DNA of 64,000 nt from Bowmanella dokdonensis (lineage in GTDB: Bacteria; Pseudomonadota; Gammaproteobacteria; Enterobacterales; Alteromonadaceae): positions 427,149 through 491,148 of the forward strand of contig NZ_JAFKCV010000004.1 in the NCBI RefSeq assembly GCF_017254865.1. Direction: 5' to 3'. Within the stretch, counting starts at the first letter, position 1; every line of letters starts with the position of its first letter. The notes beneath the pieces are model-generated. The model saw only the letters and a program-made list of their open reading frames with translations. It had not been told where the DNA came from and searched no databases. Of this stretch, positions 37,063 through 45,199 are shown one piece after another. Both the position numbers and the translations under genes were made by a program.

Positions 37063-39428
37063 GCATCCTGCTCCTGGCTGACTGCCAGATACTTATCTAA
37101 CCAGGGGGTAAACTGATCCGCCGGCAGGGGTTTGCTCAGGTAAAAGCCCTGCACCTTGTGACAACCTATTTCGCTCAGGTAATCCATGGCGTGCTGATCT
37201 TCTACCCCCTCCGCCACTGTATCCAGGCCGAGCATCTGGGCCAGGGTCACCAGAGTCTTGACCATGGCCTTGTCACCACTGTTATTGGCCACATCCAATA
37301 CGAAAGCTTTATCTATTTTCAGTTCGTGTACCGGCATGTTCTTAAGCTGGGCCATGGACGAATAGCCGGTGCCGAAATCGTCGATGGACAGGATCACCCC
37401 CATATCGCGCAAAGTGGTCAATGCGTCGATGGCTGCCTGCGGATCGTTCATCACCGCACTTTCGGTCACCTCCAGGGTCAGGCTGGCGGGATCCGGGTTG
37501 AATTCTCTGAACAGGTCGGCCACATGCCTGGGCAGTTGCATATCCACCAGGTCCAGGGGGGAGATATTCACCGCCACGCTCAGGTGATGGCCTGCGTCGG
37601 CCCATTGTTTTTGCTGTTTCAGTGCATAGCGCAGTGCCCAGTGGGTCAGCTCGCGGATAGCGCCGGTCTGCTCGGCCAGGGGAATAAACTGATCAGGGGG
37701 AATAAACCCATGCACAGGGTGGATCCAGCGCACCAGGCACTCCACGCCCACCACCCTGCCGTCCGCCAGGGCCAGTTTGGGCTGGTAGTAAAGCTGCAAC
37801 TGGCCTTCCGCCAGGGCGCCCCGCAGCTCTGACATCAGACTCAGGCGCTGCATGGAATGTTTGTTCAGCTCCGGGCGATACAGGGCAAAGGCATGGTGAT
37901 GTCCCTTGCAACTGTACATGGCGATATCGGCGCACTGCATCAGGCCGGCCGGATCCTGACCGTCCTGGGGAAAACAGGCTACCCCCACACTGGCGTCCAG
38001 CTCCAGGCGCAGGGTCTGCAGCTCGAATGGTTGATCGAATATGGCTACCACGACTTCGGCCAGGTATCTGGCCTCTTGTGGTTCATGACACAGCCAGATC
38101 AGGCCGAATTCGTCACCACCCAGGCGGGCGGGAAACAGGTTATTCAGTTCGAGATTGGCCAGGCGCAGGGCAATCTGTTTGAGCAACTGATCGCCTATAC
38201 TGTGTCCCAGGGTATCGTTGATGTCCTTAAACCTGTCCAGATCCATCATCAGCACCGCCGCCTGGGTCTGCTCGGAGTCAATCAGCTGTTCCAGGTGGGT
38301 GGTAAACTGGTTGCGATTGGGAAGGCCGGTCAGAGAGTCGAAATAGGCCAGTTGCTGGATTTCCAATTCACGCTGTTTAATACCCTGTTGCATATTACCT
38401 ATGGCCTGGGACAGGGAAGAGATCTCGCTGGTAGTGGAATCCGGTACGGCTTCCACATACTGACCACGGCTGATTTTGTTAGTGACATTGACCAGTTTGA
38501 TCAGGGGGCGGGTAATGCCGTTTGAAATAATAATAGCGGCGACCAGGGCCAGTATGGCTGAGGCAGCCAGGATAAATACCAGTTGACCCAGCAGGCTGTT
38601 GTATGACAGATAGGCCCTGTCGGCTACGCTGGCCAGCAGCAGGGACAGGGGCGCCTGACCCTCTTCACCAAGTGGCTCGATGGTGTAGATATACTCTTCA
38701 AGATCGCCCTCGTTGCCGAGGTTCATCAGGTTAAGTTCATCGTTCCACAACAACCTGTCGGCTGTGAGTCGCTCAGCCAGAGGTCCGGCAAAGGTTGTGG
38801 CGATCAGCCGTTGTTCGGGGGGAGGACTGAACAGGCTGATCTGCATATCTGTCAGGGTCACCAGCTCGTCGCTGATCAACCTGGGGGCTTCAATGGCGGC
38901 CAGCAGCCAGGCATTGGCTTTTGGGCTGCTCTCAACGAACTTCACCGGCACCGCCTTGACCAGGAAATACTCCCCGGCCAGGGCAAACCAATGCAATCCT
39001 CTCTGGCTGGCCTGCTGTGGCGCCAACTCCAGTGCCGTTGCCGGCAGTCCGGCGGTCGACGCCATCAATTGCCCCGAGGCATCCAGGACCCAGACCAGAT
39101 CGGCGTCCATCCTCTGTCTGTGATTATCCAGGGCGTAGCGCAGGGATTCGGGATCCTGACTGCCACCGGCGATCAGTTGCTTGGTGCTGAAATCCTTGGA
39201 ATGGGTGTCCAAGGCGGCCATTAACTGATTGGCGCGATTGAGCATTTTGTCACGCACTACAATGGCCGAAGTATTGGCATGGGAGAGCACCTGGCCGGTG
39301 GAATGCCGGTAAGTGGCGGTTTGCACCGTCACCAGCGTCACGGCTACGATAATGGCCAGGATCAACAGGAATACGGCCAGCATCCTGCTTTGCAGGGAAC
39401 GGGTCGGCAGCCAGGACAACTTACTCAT
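37059..39428 (-). CDS. Membrane-bound bifunctional GGDEF/EAL protein
   Basis: Cyclic-di-GMP protein of 789 residues from the ATG at 39428; the open frame further upstream overlaps another gene. Helix one (about 15-35) and helix two (about 275-300) enclose a periplasmic sensor of the double-Cache type. A HAMP-like segment follows (ITRPLIKLVNVTNKISRG). The GGDEF domain has LGGDEFGLIW. The EAL domain has VECLVRWIHP, DDFGTGYSSM, KIDKAF and VAEGVEDQ. Both signatures look intact. The start overlaps the stop of the cupredoxin-like gene by 8 bases, and its own stop overlaps the barrel gene, so it is the centre of a coupled operon. Confidence 0.93.
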   Translation of the reverse strand: MSKLSWLPTRSLQSRMLAVFLLILAIIVAVTLVTVQTATYRHSTGQVLSHANTSAIVVRDKMLNRANQLMAALDTHSKDFSTKQLIAGGSQDPESLRYALDNHRQRMDADLVWVLDASGQLMASTAGLPATALELAPQQASQRGLHWFALAGEYFLVKAVPVKFVESSPKANAWLLAAIEAPRLISDELVTLTDMQISLFSPPPEQRLIATTFAGPLAERLTADRLLWNDELNLMNLGNEGDLEEYIYTIEPLGEEGQAPLSLLLASVADRAYLSYNSLLGQLVFILAASAILALVAAIIISNGITRPLIKLVNVTNKISRGQYVEAVPDSTTSEISSLSQAIGNMQQGIKQRELEIQQLAYFDSLTGLPNRNQFTTHLEQLIDSEQTQAAVLMMDLDRFKDINDTLGHSIGDQLLKQIALRLANLELNNLFPARLGGDEFGLIWLCHEPQEARYLAEVVVAIFDQPFELQTLRLELDASVGVACFPQDGQDPAGLMQCADIAMYSCKGHHHAFALYRPELNKHSMQRLSLMSELRGALAEGQLQLYYQPKLALADGRVVGVECLVRWIHPVHGFIPPDQFIPLAEQTGAIRELTHWALRYALKQQKQWADAGHHLSVAVNISPLDLVDMQLPRHVADLFREFNPDPASLTLEVTESAVMNDPQAAIDALTTLRDMGVILSIDDFGTGYSSMAQLKNMPVHELKIDKAFVLDVANNSGDKAMVKTLVTLAQMLGLDTVAEGVEDQHAMDYLSEIGCHKVQGFYLSKPLPADQFTPWLDKYLAVSQEQDA

Positions 39429-40065
39429 AACCGGAAAACTCATCCGTCTGTTCTTCAAACTCGTCGAGGCCGGGCAACAGGGGCTCCTGCAGACTGAAGG
39501 TATGGGCTGTGTGATCGTCCAGCAACAGGGGCAGGTCCAGGCTCTTAGGATCGTCCTGGATTCTGGGGTGGCGTAGATGCAGGGTATAGCGGCCCGGGGG
39601 CACATCAAAGGTCGCCAGGCCTTGTGCATTTGCCTGGGCGAAATAAGGGGTATCCACCACCATGATGTAGCCCAGCATCCAGTCATGCACATTGCAGCCC
39701 AGTTCCACCTGGCCCTGTTGATCGAACATCAGCGGATCCGGGTGGTGGTCCTTATACAACTGCAGTTCGAACGGCTTGGCAGGGGAGAAGGAATACACAT
39801 GGTGCTGAATCGAGTCGGAATTGGGAAAGCGGACCTGGGTGCCTTTCTGCACCACCAGAATATGCGGCTTAAATTGTTTTTTGACCTGATCCATATCCGC
39901 CATCGTACCCGGCTTGACCGCCGGCAAGGGGGAGGAGGAGGTCAGGTAGACCACCGCACCTTTGACCGGTGAGCCCTGGTCATCGACGACACTCACGTCA
40001 AGTTGGGCGGCATTCGACAGCGGGCAAAACAATGCCAAAAGTGTCAGACAGATTCTGTAAGTCAT
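39421..40065 (-). CDS. Secreted cupredoxin-like protein (methylamine-utilisation type)
   Basis: Secreted protein of 214 residues; the ATG at 40065 gives a signal peptide ending SNAAQ. Residues about 25-45 form a beta-sandwich start (LDVSVVDDQGSPVKGAVVYL), and the remainder contains a plastocyanin-like copper site. Candidate ligands are the His pair in DSIQHHVYSF and Cys, His and Met in LGCNVHDWMLGYIMV. This matches proteins usually labelled methylamine utilisation protein, although no methylamine dehydrogenase genes are present. It is the first gene of the five-gene operon, and a redox or copper-sensing role is possible. Confidence 0.82.
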   Translation of the reverse strand: MTYRICLTLLALFCPLSNAAQLDVSVVDDQGSPVKGAVVYLTSSSPLPAVKPGTMADMDQVKKQFKPHILVVQKGTQVRFPNSDSIQHHVYSFSPAKPFELQLYKDHHPDPLMFDQQGQVELGCNVHDWMLGYIMVVDTPYFAQANAQGLATFDVPPGRYTLHLRHPRIQDDPKSLDLPLLLDDHTAHTFSLQEPLLPGLDEFEEQTDEFSGYE

Positions 40066-40148
40066 TGAAAATCCAACGCCCGTAAGGATAGCCTCTACTA
40101 TACCCTGATTGTCTGACTGGTAAAGACCGGGATAGTCCAAAGAACTAA

Positions 40149-40165
40149 GGGGCGCTAGCCGCCCC
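40149..40165 (-). terminator. Possible terminator after serA
   Basis: On the minus strand GGGGCG / CGCCCC with a 5-base loop follows the serA stop by 16 bases and is followed by TTAGTTCTTT. The stem is short and the T tract mixed. Confidence 0.4.
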
Positions 40166-40181
40166 AGAGGCGTATCAGACG

Positions 40182-41411
40182 TCAGTGCAGAATGCGGGTC
40201 TTGATCGTACCTTCGATGCCGGCGAGCCGCTGGAAGGCCTGCTCGGAGTCATCGGTGTCCACATCGATGACCACATAGCCGATTTCCGGTGTGGTTTGCA
40301 GGTACTGGGCGGCGATGTTGATGTTCATCTCGGCAAAGGCCTGGTTAATCTTGGTCAGGACACCGGGAATATTGCGGTGAATATGCAGCAGGCGTGAACG
40401 ACCGATGTGCTCCGGCAGCGAGACTTCCGGGAAATTTACCGCCGACAGGGTAGAGCCGTTGTCGCTGTATTTGGCCAGTTTGCCGGCCACTTCCACGCCG
40501 ATATTTTCCTGGGCTTCCTGGGTGCTGCCCCCCACATGGGGAGTCAAAAGCACATTGTCCAGGCCGCGCAGGGGCGAGATAAATTCCTCGTTATTGGACT
40601 TGGGCTCCACCGGAAACACGTCGATGGCGGCGCCGGACAGGTGTTTCTCACGCAGGCTGTCGGCCAGGGCGTCGATATCCACCACCGTGCCGCGGGAGGC
40701 ATTGATCAGTATTGCACCCTGTTTCATGGCATCCAGCTCGGCCGGACCAATCATGTTTTTGGTCTGGGGGGTCTCAGGTACATGCAGGGTGACCACGTCC
40801 GAGGTCTTCAGCAACTGGCTGAGGCTCTTGATCTGTCTGGCGTTACCCAGTACCAGCTTGTCTTCGATATCATAAAACTGCACCCGCATGCCGATATGCT
40901 CGGCCATAATGCTGAGCTGGGTGCCGATATGCCCGTAGCCTATGATGCCCAGTGTTTTGCCCCGGGCCTCGTAGGAGCCGGCGGCGCTCTTGTCCCAACC
41001 ACCCCGGTGACACAGGGCGTTTTTTTGCGGAATACCGCGCAACAGCAACAGGATCTCCCCCAGTACCAACTCTGCCACCGAACGGGTATTGGAAAAGGGA
41101 GCATTGAAAACCGGAATACCGCGACGCTGGGCGGCATCCAGATCCACCTGGTTGGTGCCGATGCAGAAGCACCCCACTGCTACCAGTTTCTGCGCTGCCT
41201 CTATGACATTCTCTGTCAACTGCGTACGTGAACGCAGGCCGATAAAATGCACATCCTGAACCCGTTCGATTAGCTCTTCCTCGGGCAACGAGGTCTTGAG
41301 GTAATCGATATTGGTATAGCCGTTGGCCTTGAGGGTCTCCAGGGCGCTCTGATGAACGCCCTCCAGCAGCAGGATGCGGATTTTGTCTTTTGGCAGTGAC
41401 ACTTTGCTCAT
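40182..41411 (-). CDS. serA: D-3-phosphoglycerate dehydrogenase
   Basis: First enzyme of serine synthesis: NAD-dependent oxidation of 3-phosphoglycerate. At 409 residues it matches E. coli SerA (410) closely and in order: LLLEGVHQSALETL, FIGLRSRTQLTE, GCFCIGTNQVDLDAA, the NAD loop GIIGYGHIGTQLS and INASRGTVVDIDAL. The active-site HVGGST supplies the catalytic His. A C-terminal ACT domain (about 335-409, HIHRNIPGVLTKIN) is present, so inhibition by serine is expected. It lies downstream of rpiA in the same direction, as in many gammaproteobacteria. A tandem MetJ-type box sits 29-44 bases upstream of the ATG. Confidence 0.97.
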   Translation of the reverse strand: MSKVSLPKDKIRILLLEGVHQSALETLKANGYTNIDYLKTSLPEEELIERVQDVHFIGLRSRTQLTENVIEAAQKLVAVGCFCIGTNQVDLDAAQRRGIPVFNAPFSNTRSVAELVLGEILLLLRGIPQKNALCHRGGWDKSAAGSYEARGKTLGIIGYGHIGTQLSIMAEHIGMRVQFYDIEDKLVLGNARQIKSLSQLLKTSDVVTLHVPETPQTKNMIGPAELDAMKQGAILINASRGTVVDIDALADSLREKHLSGAAIDVFPVEPKSNNEEFISPLRGLDNVLLTPHVGGSTQEAQENIGVEVAGKLAKYSDNGSTLSAVNFPEVSLPEHIGRSRLLHIHRNIPGVLTKINQAFAEMNINIAAQYLQTTPEIGYVVIDVDTDDSEQAFQRLAGIEGTIKTRILH

Positions 41412-41439
41412 GTGGGTTTCCGTGATGAAAATGGTTTAT

Positions 41440-41455
41440 GGGCGTCTGGACGTCT
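41440..41455 (-). promoter_or_regulatory. Tandem MetJ-type boxes upstream of serA
   Basis: On the serA strand the sequence reads AGACGTCC-AGACGCCC, two adjacent 8-mers matching the MetJ consensus AGACGTCT at 7 and 6 of 8 positions. It ends 28 bases before the serA start codon. Direct spacing of 8 bases without gaps is characteristic of MetJ operators. This suggests that serine synthesis is repressed by S-adenosylmethionine in this organism. Confidence 0.65.
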
Positions 41456-41497
41456 AAATTAACAGATCTGGGGGCGGTCTGGAAGGGATTTTTCTGT

Positions 41498-41520
41498 GCG
41501 ACCGGCAGCAGGCCGGTCGC
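41498..41520. other. GC-rich hairpin between rpiA and serA
   Basis: A perfect 8-bp stem (GCGACCGG / CCGGTCGC) with a 7-base loop lies 18 bases beyond the rpiA stop. No T tract follows on the minus strand, so intrinsic termination is doubtful. It may partly separate rpiA from serA expression. Confidence 0.45.
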
Positions 41521-41537
41521 TGGATCCGGGTATCAGG

Positions 41538-42191
41538 CTAAAGGGTCCTGACCCCTTGCTCGGTGCCGACCAGTACCACGTCGGCGCCACGCTTGGCGAA
41601 CAGGCCATTGGTCACCACCCCGGGGATCTGGTTGATATCACGTTCCATGCTCACCGGATCGAGGATCTTAAAGTTGTGCACATCCAGAATAATATTACCG
41701 TTGTCTGTCACCACCCCCTGCCGCCAGACCGGATCGCCCCCCAGTTTGACCAATTCACGGGCCACATAGGAGCGGGCCATGGGGATGACTTCGACCGGCA
41801 GCGGGAACTCGCCGAGCACATCCACCTGCTTGCTGGCGTCGACAATACAGATAAAGCGCTTGGCCACCGCAGAGACGATTTTCTCCCGGGTCAGGGCTGC
41901 GCCGCCGCCCTTGATCATATGCTTGTGCGGGGTAATTTCGTCGGCCCCGTCCACATAAATATCCAGGCTGTCCACGTTATTCAGTTCGAAGACCTCGATG
42001 CCCAGGGCTTTTAGCTTGGCAGTGGAGTCATCAGAGCTGGACACGGCGCCCTGGATCTTGTTGCGCAGCTTGCCCAGCCCTTCGATGAAATAGCCCACAG
42101 TCGAGCCGGTACCGACCCCGACAATGGCGTCGTCTTCAACATAGTCAAGGGCTGCCAGGGCAGCGGCTTTTTTCAGTTCACTCTGGTTCAT
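41538..42191 (-). CDS. rpiA: Ribose-5-phosphate isomerase A
   Basis: Interconverts ribose 5-phosphate and ribulose 5-phosphate in the pentose phosphate pathway. At 217 residues it aligns over its full length with E. coli Rpi[57 protein letters not shown] and [11 protein letters not shown]. The catalytic Glu and Lys lie in [11 protein letters not shown]. The ATG at 42191 aligns with the E. coli start; a TTG at 42200 would add three residues. It is followed by serA. Confidence 0.97.
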   Translation of the reverse strand: MNQSELKKAAALAALDYVEDDAIVGVGTGSTVGYFIEGLGKLRNKIQGAVSSSDDSTAKLKALGIEVFELNNVDSLDIYVDGADEITPHKHMIKGGGAALTREKIVSAVAKRFICIVDASKQVDVLGEFPLPVEVIPMARSYVARELVKLGGDPVWRQGVVTDNGNIILDVHNFKILDPVSMERDINQIPGVVTNGLFAKRGADVVLVGTEQGVRTL

Positions 42192-42267
42192 ATGGGTCAA
42201 TCCGGCTGGTTGGTTATCCTATTAGCCTACCTGAAAACAGCACGGCAAGTTAACGGCTAACTGACCC

Positions 42268-42855
42268 TCAAGGGGTAAAAATTCCCCCGGGGGTGACAAT
42301 GCCGTGCAAAGGAATATCCCAGGGTTGTACGGGCAGCAGGTCGGCCCGCTGACAGTCATGGGCCAGGCCGAGCACCTGTGTGCTCAGGTGGTCACGATGA
42401 ATAGGTTTGAGGGTACGGTCATAGAAGCCGCCACCCATGCCCATACGGTTGCCGTTGTGGTCAAAGGCCACCAGCGGGGCGAAGATCAGATCCAGTTGGT
42501 TCAGGGGGCAGAGGGTATGACAATGGATGGGGGGCTCGGCGATACCAAAACGGTTGGCCGCCATGGTGCTGTCTGGACGGTACGCCACAAACAGCAGATA
42601 GCCGGCGCAAAAGGGATGCAGTACCGGCAGAAACACCTCTTTGCCCTGCTCCCAGCAGGCCTGGATTAAAGGGGTCGGATCCAGTTCACCGTCATTGGCC
42701 AGATACAGGGCGATGCGTTGGGCCCGCTGATACTGTGGCAGCTCTTCACAGCGTTGCCTGACCCTGCAGGAGGCCTGCTGTTGCTCCTGCTCTGTCAGGC
42801 TGCGTCTGCGCTGGCGGTAATGTTGTCGTAATGCTGCGGGGTTAATTTTCGCCAT
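42268..42855 (-). CDS. fau: 5-formyltetrahydrofolate cyclo-ligase
   Basis: ATP-dependent conversion of 5-formyl-THF to 5,10-methenyl-THF (YgfA in E. coli), recycling a by-product of glycine and serine metabolism. The protein is 195 residues. It shows the basic N-terminus LRQHYRQRRRSL, the central FLPVLHP segment and the MGMGGGFYDRTL phosphate-binding motif that defines the family. In E. coli the gene lies directly downstream of 6S RNA (ssrS). Here ssrS is about 4.1 kb away and the gene instead overlaps the end of a hybrid kinase gene by 14 bases. Confidence 0.94.
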   Translation of the reverse strand: MAKINPAALRQHYRQRRRSLTEQEQQQASCRVRQRCEELPQYQRAQRIALYLANDGELDPTPLIQACWEQGKEVFLPVLHPFCAGYLLFVAYRPDSTMAANRFGIAEPPIHCHTLCPLNQLDLIFAPLVAFDHNGNRMGMGGGFYDRTLKPIHRDHLSTQVLGLAHDCQRADLLPVQPWDIPLHGIVTPGGIFTP

Positions 42856-44461
42856 CCTCGGGAATCAGCTTGTTGAGTATTTTTATCAGTGCCTGTTTGT
42901 CCAGGGGTTTGGCCAGAAAGTCAAGAGCCGGAAAGGGGAGTTGAGCGAGGCTGTCGCGCAGATGCAGGTCGGCCGACAGCATGACCATAGGCGCATTGAT
43001 ACCCTGCGCATAAAGCTGCCGGCAACAACTCAGCCCGTCCATGCCGGGTAAATGCCTATCCATAAAGATCAGGTCAAAGTGCGGACTTTGCTGCACCAGC
43101 TCCAATGCCTGTTCGGCGCTACCGGTGATGTGGATATCCAGTCCCAGGCTGGCAAACAGGGCCCTGGCCACCTGTTGATTAATGCTGTCATCCTCCACCA
43201 GCAGGATCTGCTTGTCCAGGGCAAAGGCCGGTTGAGCGGGCCGGACCTGCGGCACAGGCGACAGGGCCTGCTCCAGGGGTAAGCGCACTTTTATCTGGGT
43301 GCCCACGCCTGGCTCACTGTAGAGTTTCAGCTCACCCTGCATCAGCTCTACCAGGCTCCTGCTGATGGCCAGCCCCAGACCGGTGCCCTGTTTTGCATGG
43401 GCCCCGGGTACCTGTTCGAAACGGCCGAAAATTCGCTGCTGGTCCTGGGGCGCGATGCCGATGCCCGTGTCCCTGACGACTATTTCAAGCCGTTCATCCA
43501 GGCTGTAGACATGGGTGCTGACCCGCCCGCCCGGCGCCGTGAACTTGATGGCATTGGACAACAGATTGATTAGGATCTGAGCCAGTTTTTCCATGTCCAC
43601 CAGCAATTGACCCGGCAGGCTTTCGTGTAGCTCCAGCTCGAATAGCAGAGACTTTTCGGCGGCCTGGGCACTCATCATGCTGTGCAGGCGATGGAAATAT
43701 TCCGCCGGGGCAATCTGCACAGGGTTCAGCGTCATCTTGCCGGCTTCCACTTTGCTTAAGTCCAGCACGCTGTTTATCTGCGCCAGCAGTCGCTCTGCAC
43801 TGAAATGGATATGTTCCAGATAATCGGAAAAAGGCTTCCCGGTAATACCGGGAAGCTGTTCCCTGAGCAACTGGCTGCAGACCAGAATGGCATTTAAGGG
43901 GGTACGCAATTCGTGGCTCATGTTGGACAGAAAATCGCTTTTGTATTGGCTGACCTGGGTCAGCCTGCGTACCGTCTTGCGCAATTCCAGTTGTGAAATC
44001 ACGGACCTAGCCAGGACATGCAGCCCCTGTCTTTGTTCATCACTGAGCCTGTGCGGCTTATCACTAATGACACACAGAGTGCCCACCGCATGACCATCCG
44101 GGGTCAGCAGTGGCGCGCCGGCATAAAAACGTATATTGGGGGGGCCGGTGACCAGCGGGTTGTCGGCAAAGCGCGGATCCTGCAGGGCATTTTGGACTTC
44201 CATGACATCCCGGCCGTGGATGGCATGGGCGCAAAAAGCCAAATCCCTTGGGGTTTCACTGACCTCCAGGCCCACCCGAGCCTTGAACCACTGGCGTTCG
44301 GGATCGATCAGGCTGATCAGGGCGATGGGCGTCTGGCACAGGTAGGAAGCCAGGCGGGTAAGATCGTCGAAAGACTTTTCTGCCTCCGTGTCCAGGATCT
44401 GGTAATCATACAGGGCGCGCAGCCTGGCATTTTCATCTTTTGTACAAGGGGCGACTTGCAT
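42842..44461 (-). CDS. Cytoplasmic GAF hybrid histidine kinase
   Basis: Soluble hybrid sensor kinase of 539 residues with no membrane helix. A GAF domain (about 20-165; FCAHAIHGRDVMEVQNA and GAPLLTPDGHAVGTLCVI) is followed by HisKA with the phospho-His in MSHELRTPLNAI (about 180). The ATPase domain has NLLSNAIKFT, DTGIGIAP and GTGLGLAIS. A C-terminal receiver (about 415-535) has the acceptor Asp in LIFMDRHLPGMDG and a Lys in FLAKPLD. The GAF type is the one found in redox- or light-linked sensors; the ligand is unknown. No separate regulator is adjacent. It overlaps fau by 14 bases. Confidence 0.92.
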   Translation of the reverse strand: MQVAPCTKDENARLRALYDYQILDTEAEKSFDDLTRLASYLCQTPIALISLIDPERQWFKARVGLEVSETPRDLAFCAHAIHGRDVMEVQNALQDPRFADNPLVTGPPNIRFYAGAPLLTPDGHAVGTLCVISDKPHRLSDEQRQGLHVLARSVISQLELRKTVRRLTQVSQYKSDFLSNMSHELRTPLNAILVCSQLLREQLPGITGKPFSDYLEHIHFSAERLLAQINSVLDLSKVEAGKMTLNPVQIAPAEYFHRLHSMMSAQAAEKSLLFELELHESLPGQLLVDMEKLAQILINLLSNAIKFTAPGGRVSTHVYSLDERLEIVVRDTGIGIAPQDQQRIFGRFEQVPGAHAKQGTGLGLAISRSLVELMQGELKLYSEPGVGTQIKVRLPLEQALSPVPQVRPAQPAFALDKQILLVEDDSINQQVARALFASLGLDIHITGSAEQALELVQQSPHFDLIFMDRHLPGMDGLSCCRQLYAQGINAPMVMLSADLHLRDSLAQLPFPALDFLAKPLDKQALIKILNKLIPEDGEN

Positions 44462-44568
44462 CTGAATACACCGTTTATTACCTGATTGGACCCCCTAAGC
44501 CTGACGGGGATCGGCGTGGGGTACAAGTATTGAGTGTCGGTAAGGCATAGGATCTCGCAAGTGGGGGA

Positions 44569-44593
44569 CAAAAAAAAGTGCCCCGCAGGGCAC
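44569..44593 (-). terminator. Intrinsic terminator of the doxX gene
   Basis: On the minus strand GTGCCC-TGCG-GGGCAC is followed by an uninterrupted run of eight to nine T residues. It lies 5 bases after the DoxX stop codon. Confidence 0.92.
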
Positions 44594-44597
44594 AGAT

Positions 44598-45014
44598 TCA
44601 CTTATTGAGCCTGGCATCGAGGCTGAACCTTCCACCCCCCTGGAGCATCAGCAGCAGGAATCCTCCGGCAATAGACAGGTTCTTGAAGAACATCAGGAAC
44701 TGGGTCTGATCGGCAAAATCCAGGTGGAAGATCAGCGCCGACACCAGCGTAAAGCCGGCCAGCAGCATAGCGACCAGCCGGGTCTGGAAGCCAATCACCA
44801 GGGCAACAGCGCCGCCCACCTCCGCCAGTATCACCAGCGGCAGCAGGCCGCCGGGGACACCCATGCTGCTCATCCAGCCGGCGGTAGCGTCATAGGCGCC
44901 GATTTTGCTGATGCCGGCCAGCAGAAACAGTCCTATCAGCAGGATACGGCCGACAAGATTGATCAGGGCGCCAAGGGTGGAGTCTGTGTGAATTTTCAGT
45001 ATTTCAGTTTTCAT
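44598..45014 (-). CDS. DoxX-family membrane protein
   Basis: Inner-membrane protein of 138 residues with four hydrophobic helices, the usual DoxX layout. Recognisable segments are LLIGLFLLAGISKIGAYD, GGLLPLVILAEVGGAVALVIG, LVSALIFHLDFAD and the closing GGFLLLMLQGGGRFSLDA. Family members have been linked to thiosulfate oxidation or to redox-stress complexes, but most remain uncharacterised. It stands alone, divergent from the lipase gene across a short AT-rich promoter region, and ends at a strong terminator. Confidence 0.88.
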   Translation of the reverse strand: MKTEILKIHTDSTLGALINLVGRILLIGLFLLAGISKIGAYDATAGWMSSMGVPGGLLPLVILAEVGGAVALVIGFQTRLVAMLLAGFTLVSALIFHLDFADQTQFLMFFKNLSIAGGFLLLMLQGGGRFSLDARLNK

Positions 45015-45199
45015 GTCAATTTCCTCAGTTTAGGGACGATGTGTGTAAGACGAATCTATTATGATTCATTTAATGCGAATTAAAATTGCAAAATTATCGG
45101 CATTGTATTCTAAAATATAGAATGATGTGGAAGGGTAAATCCCAGCGCAGACTTGCCTGTTATTCTGTCTTGTATCTGATCTTCGGGAGTCTATGGCTG

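Noticed and set aside
39429..39692. Longer N-terminus for the GGDEF/EAL protein at 37059-39428
   Set aside because: It would lie inside the cupredoxin-like gene and put a non-hydrophobic segment before the first membrane helix; the ATG at 39428 fits the coupled start.
39421..40065. True methylamine utilisation gene
   Set aside because: No methylamine dehydrogenase or other mau genes are nearby; only the cupredoxin-like fold is supported.
41498..41520. Intrinsic terminator for rpiA
   Set aside because: The stem is strong but no T tract follows on the rpiA strand, so it is listed only as a hairpin.
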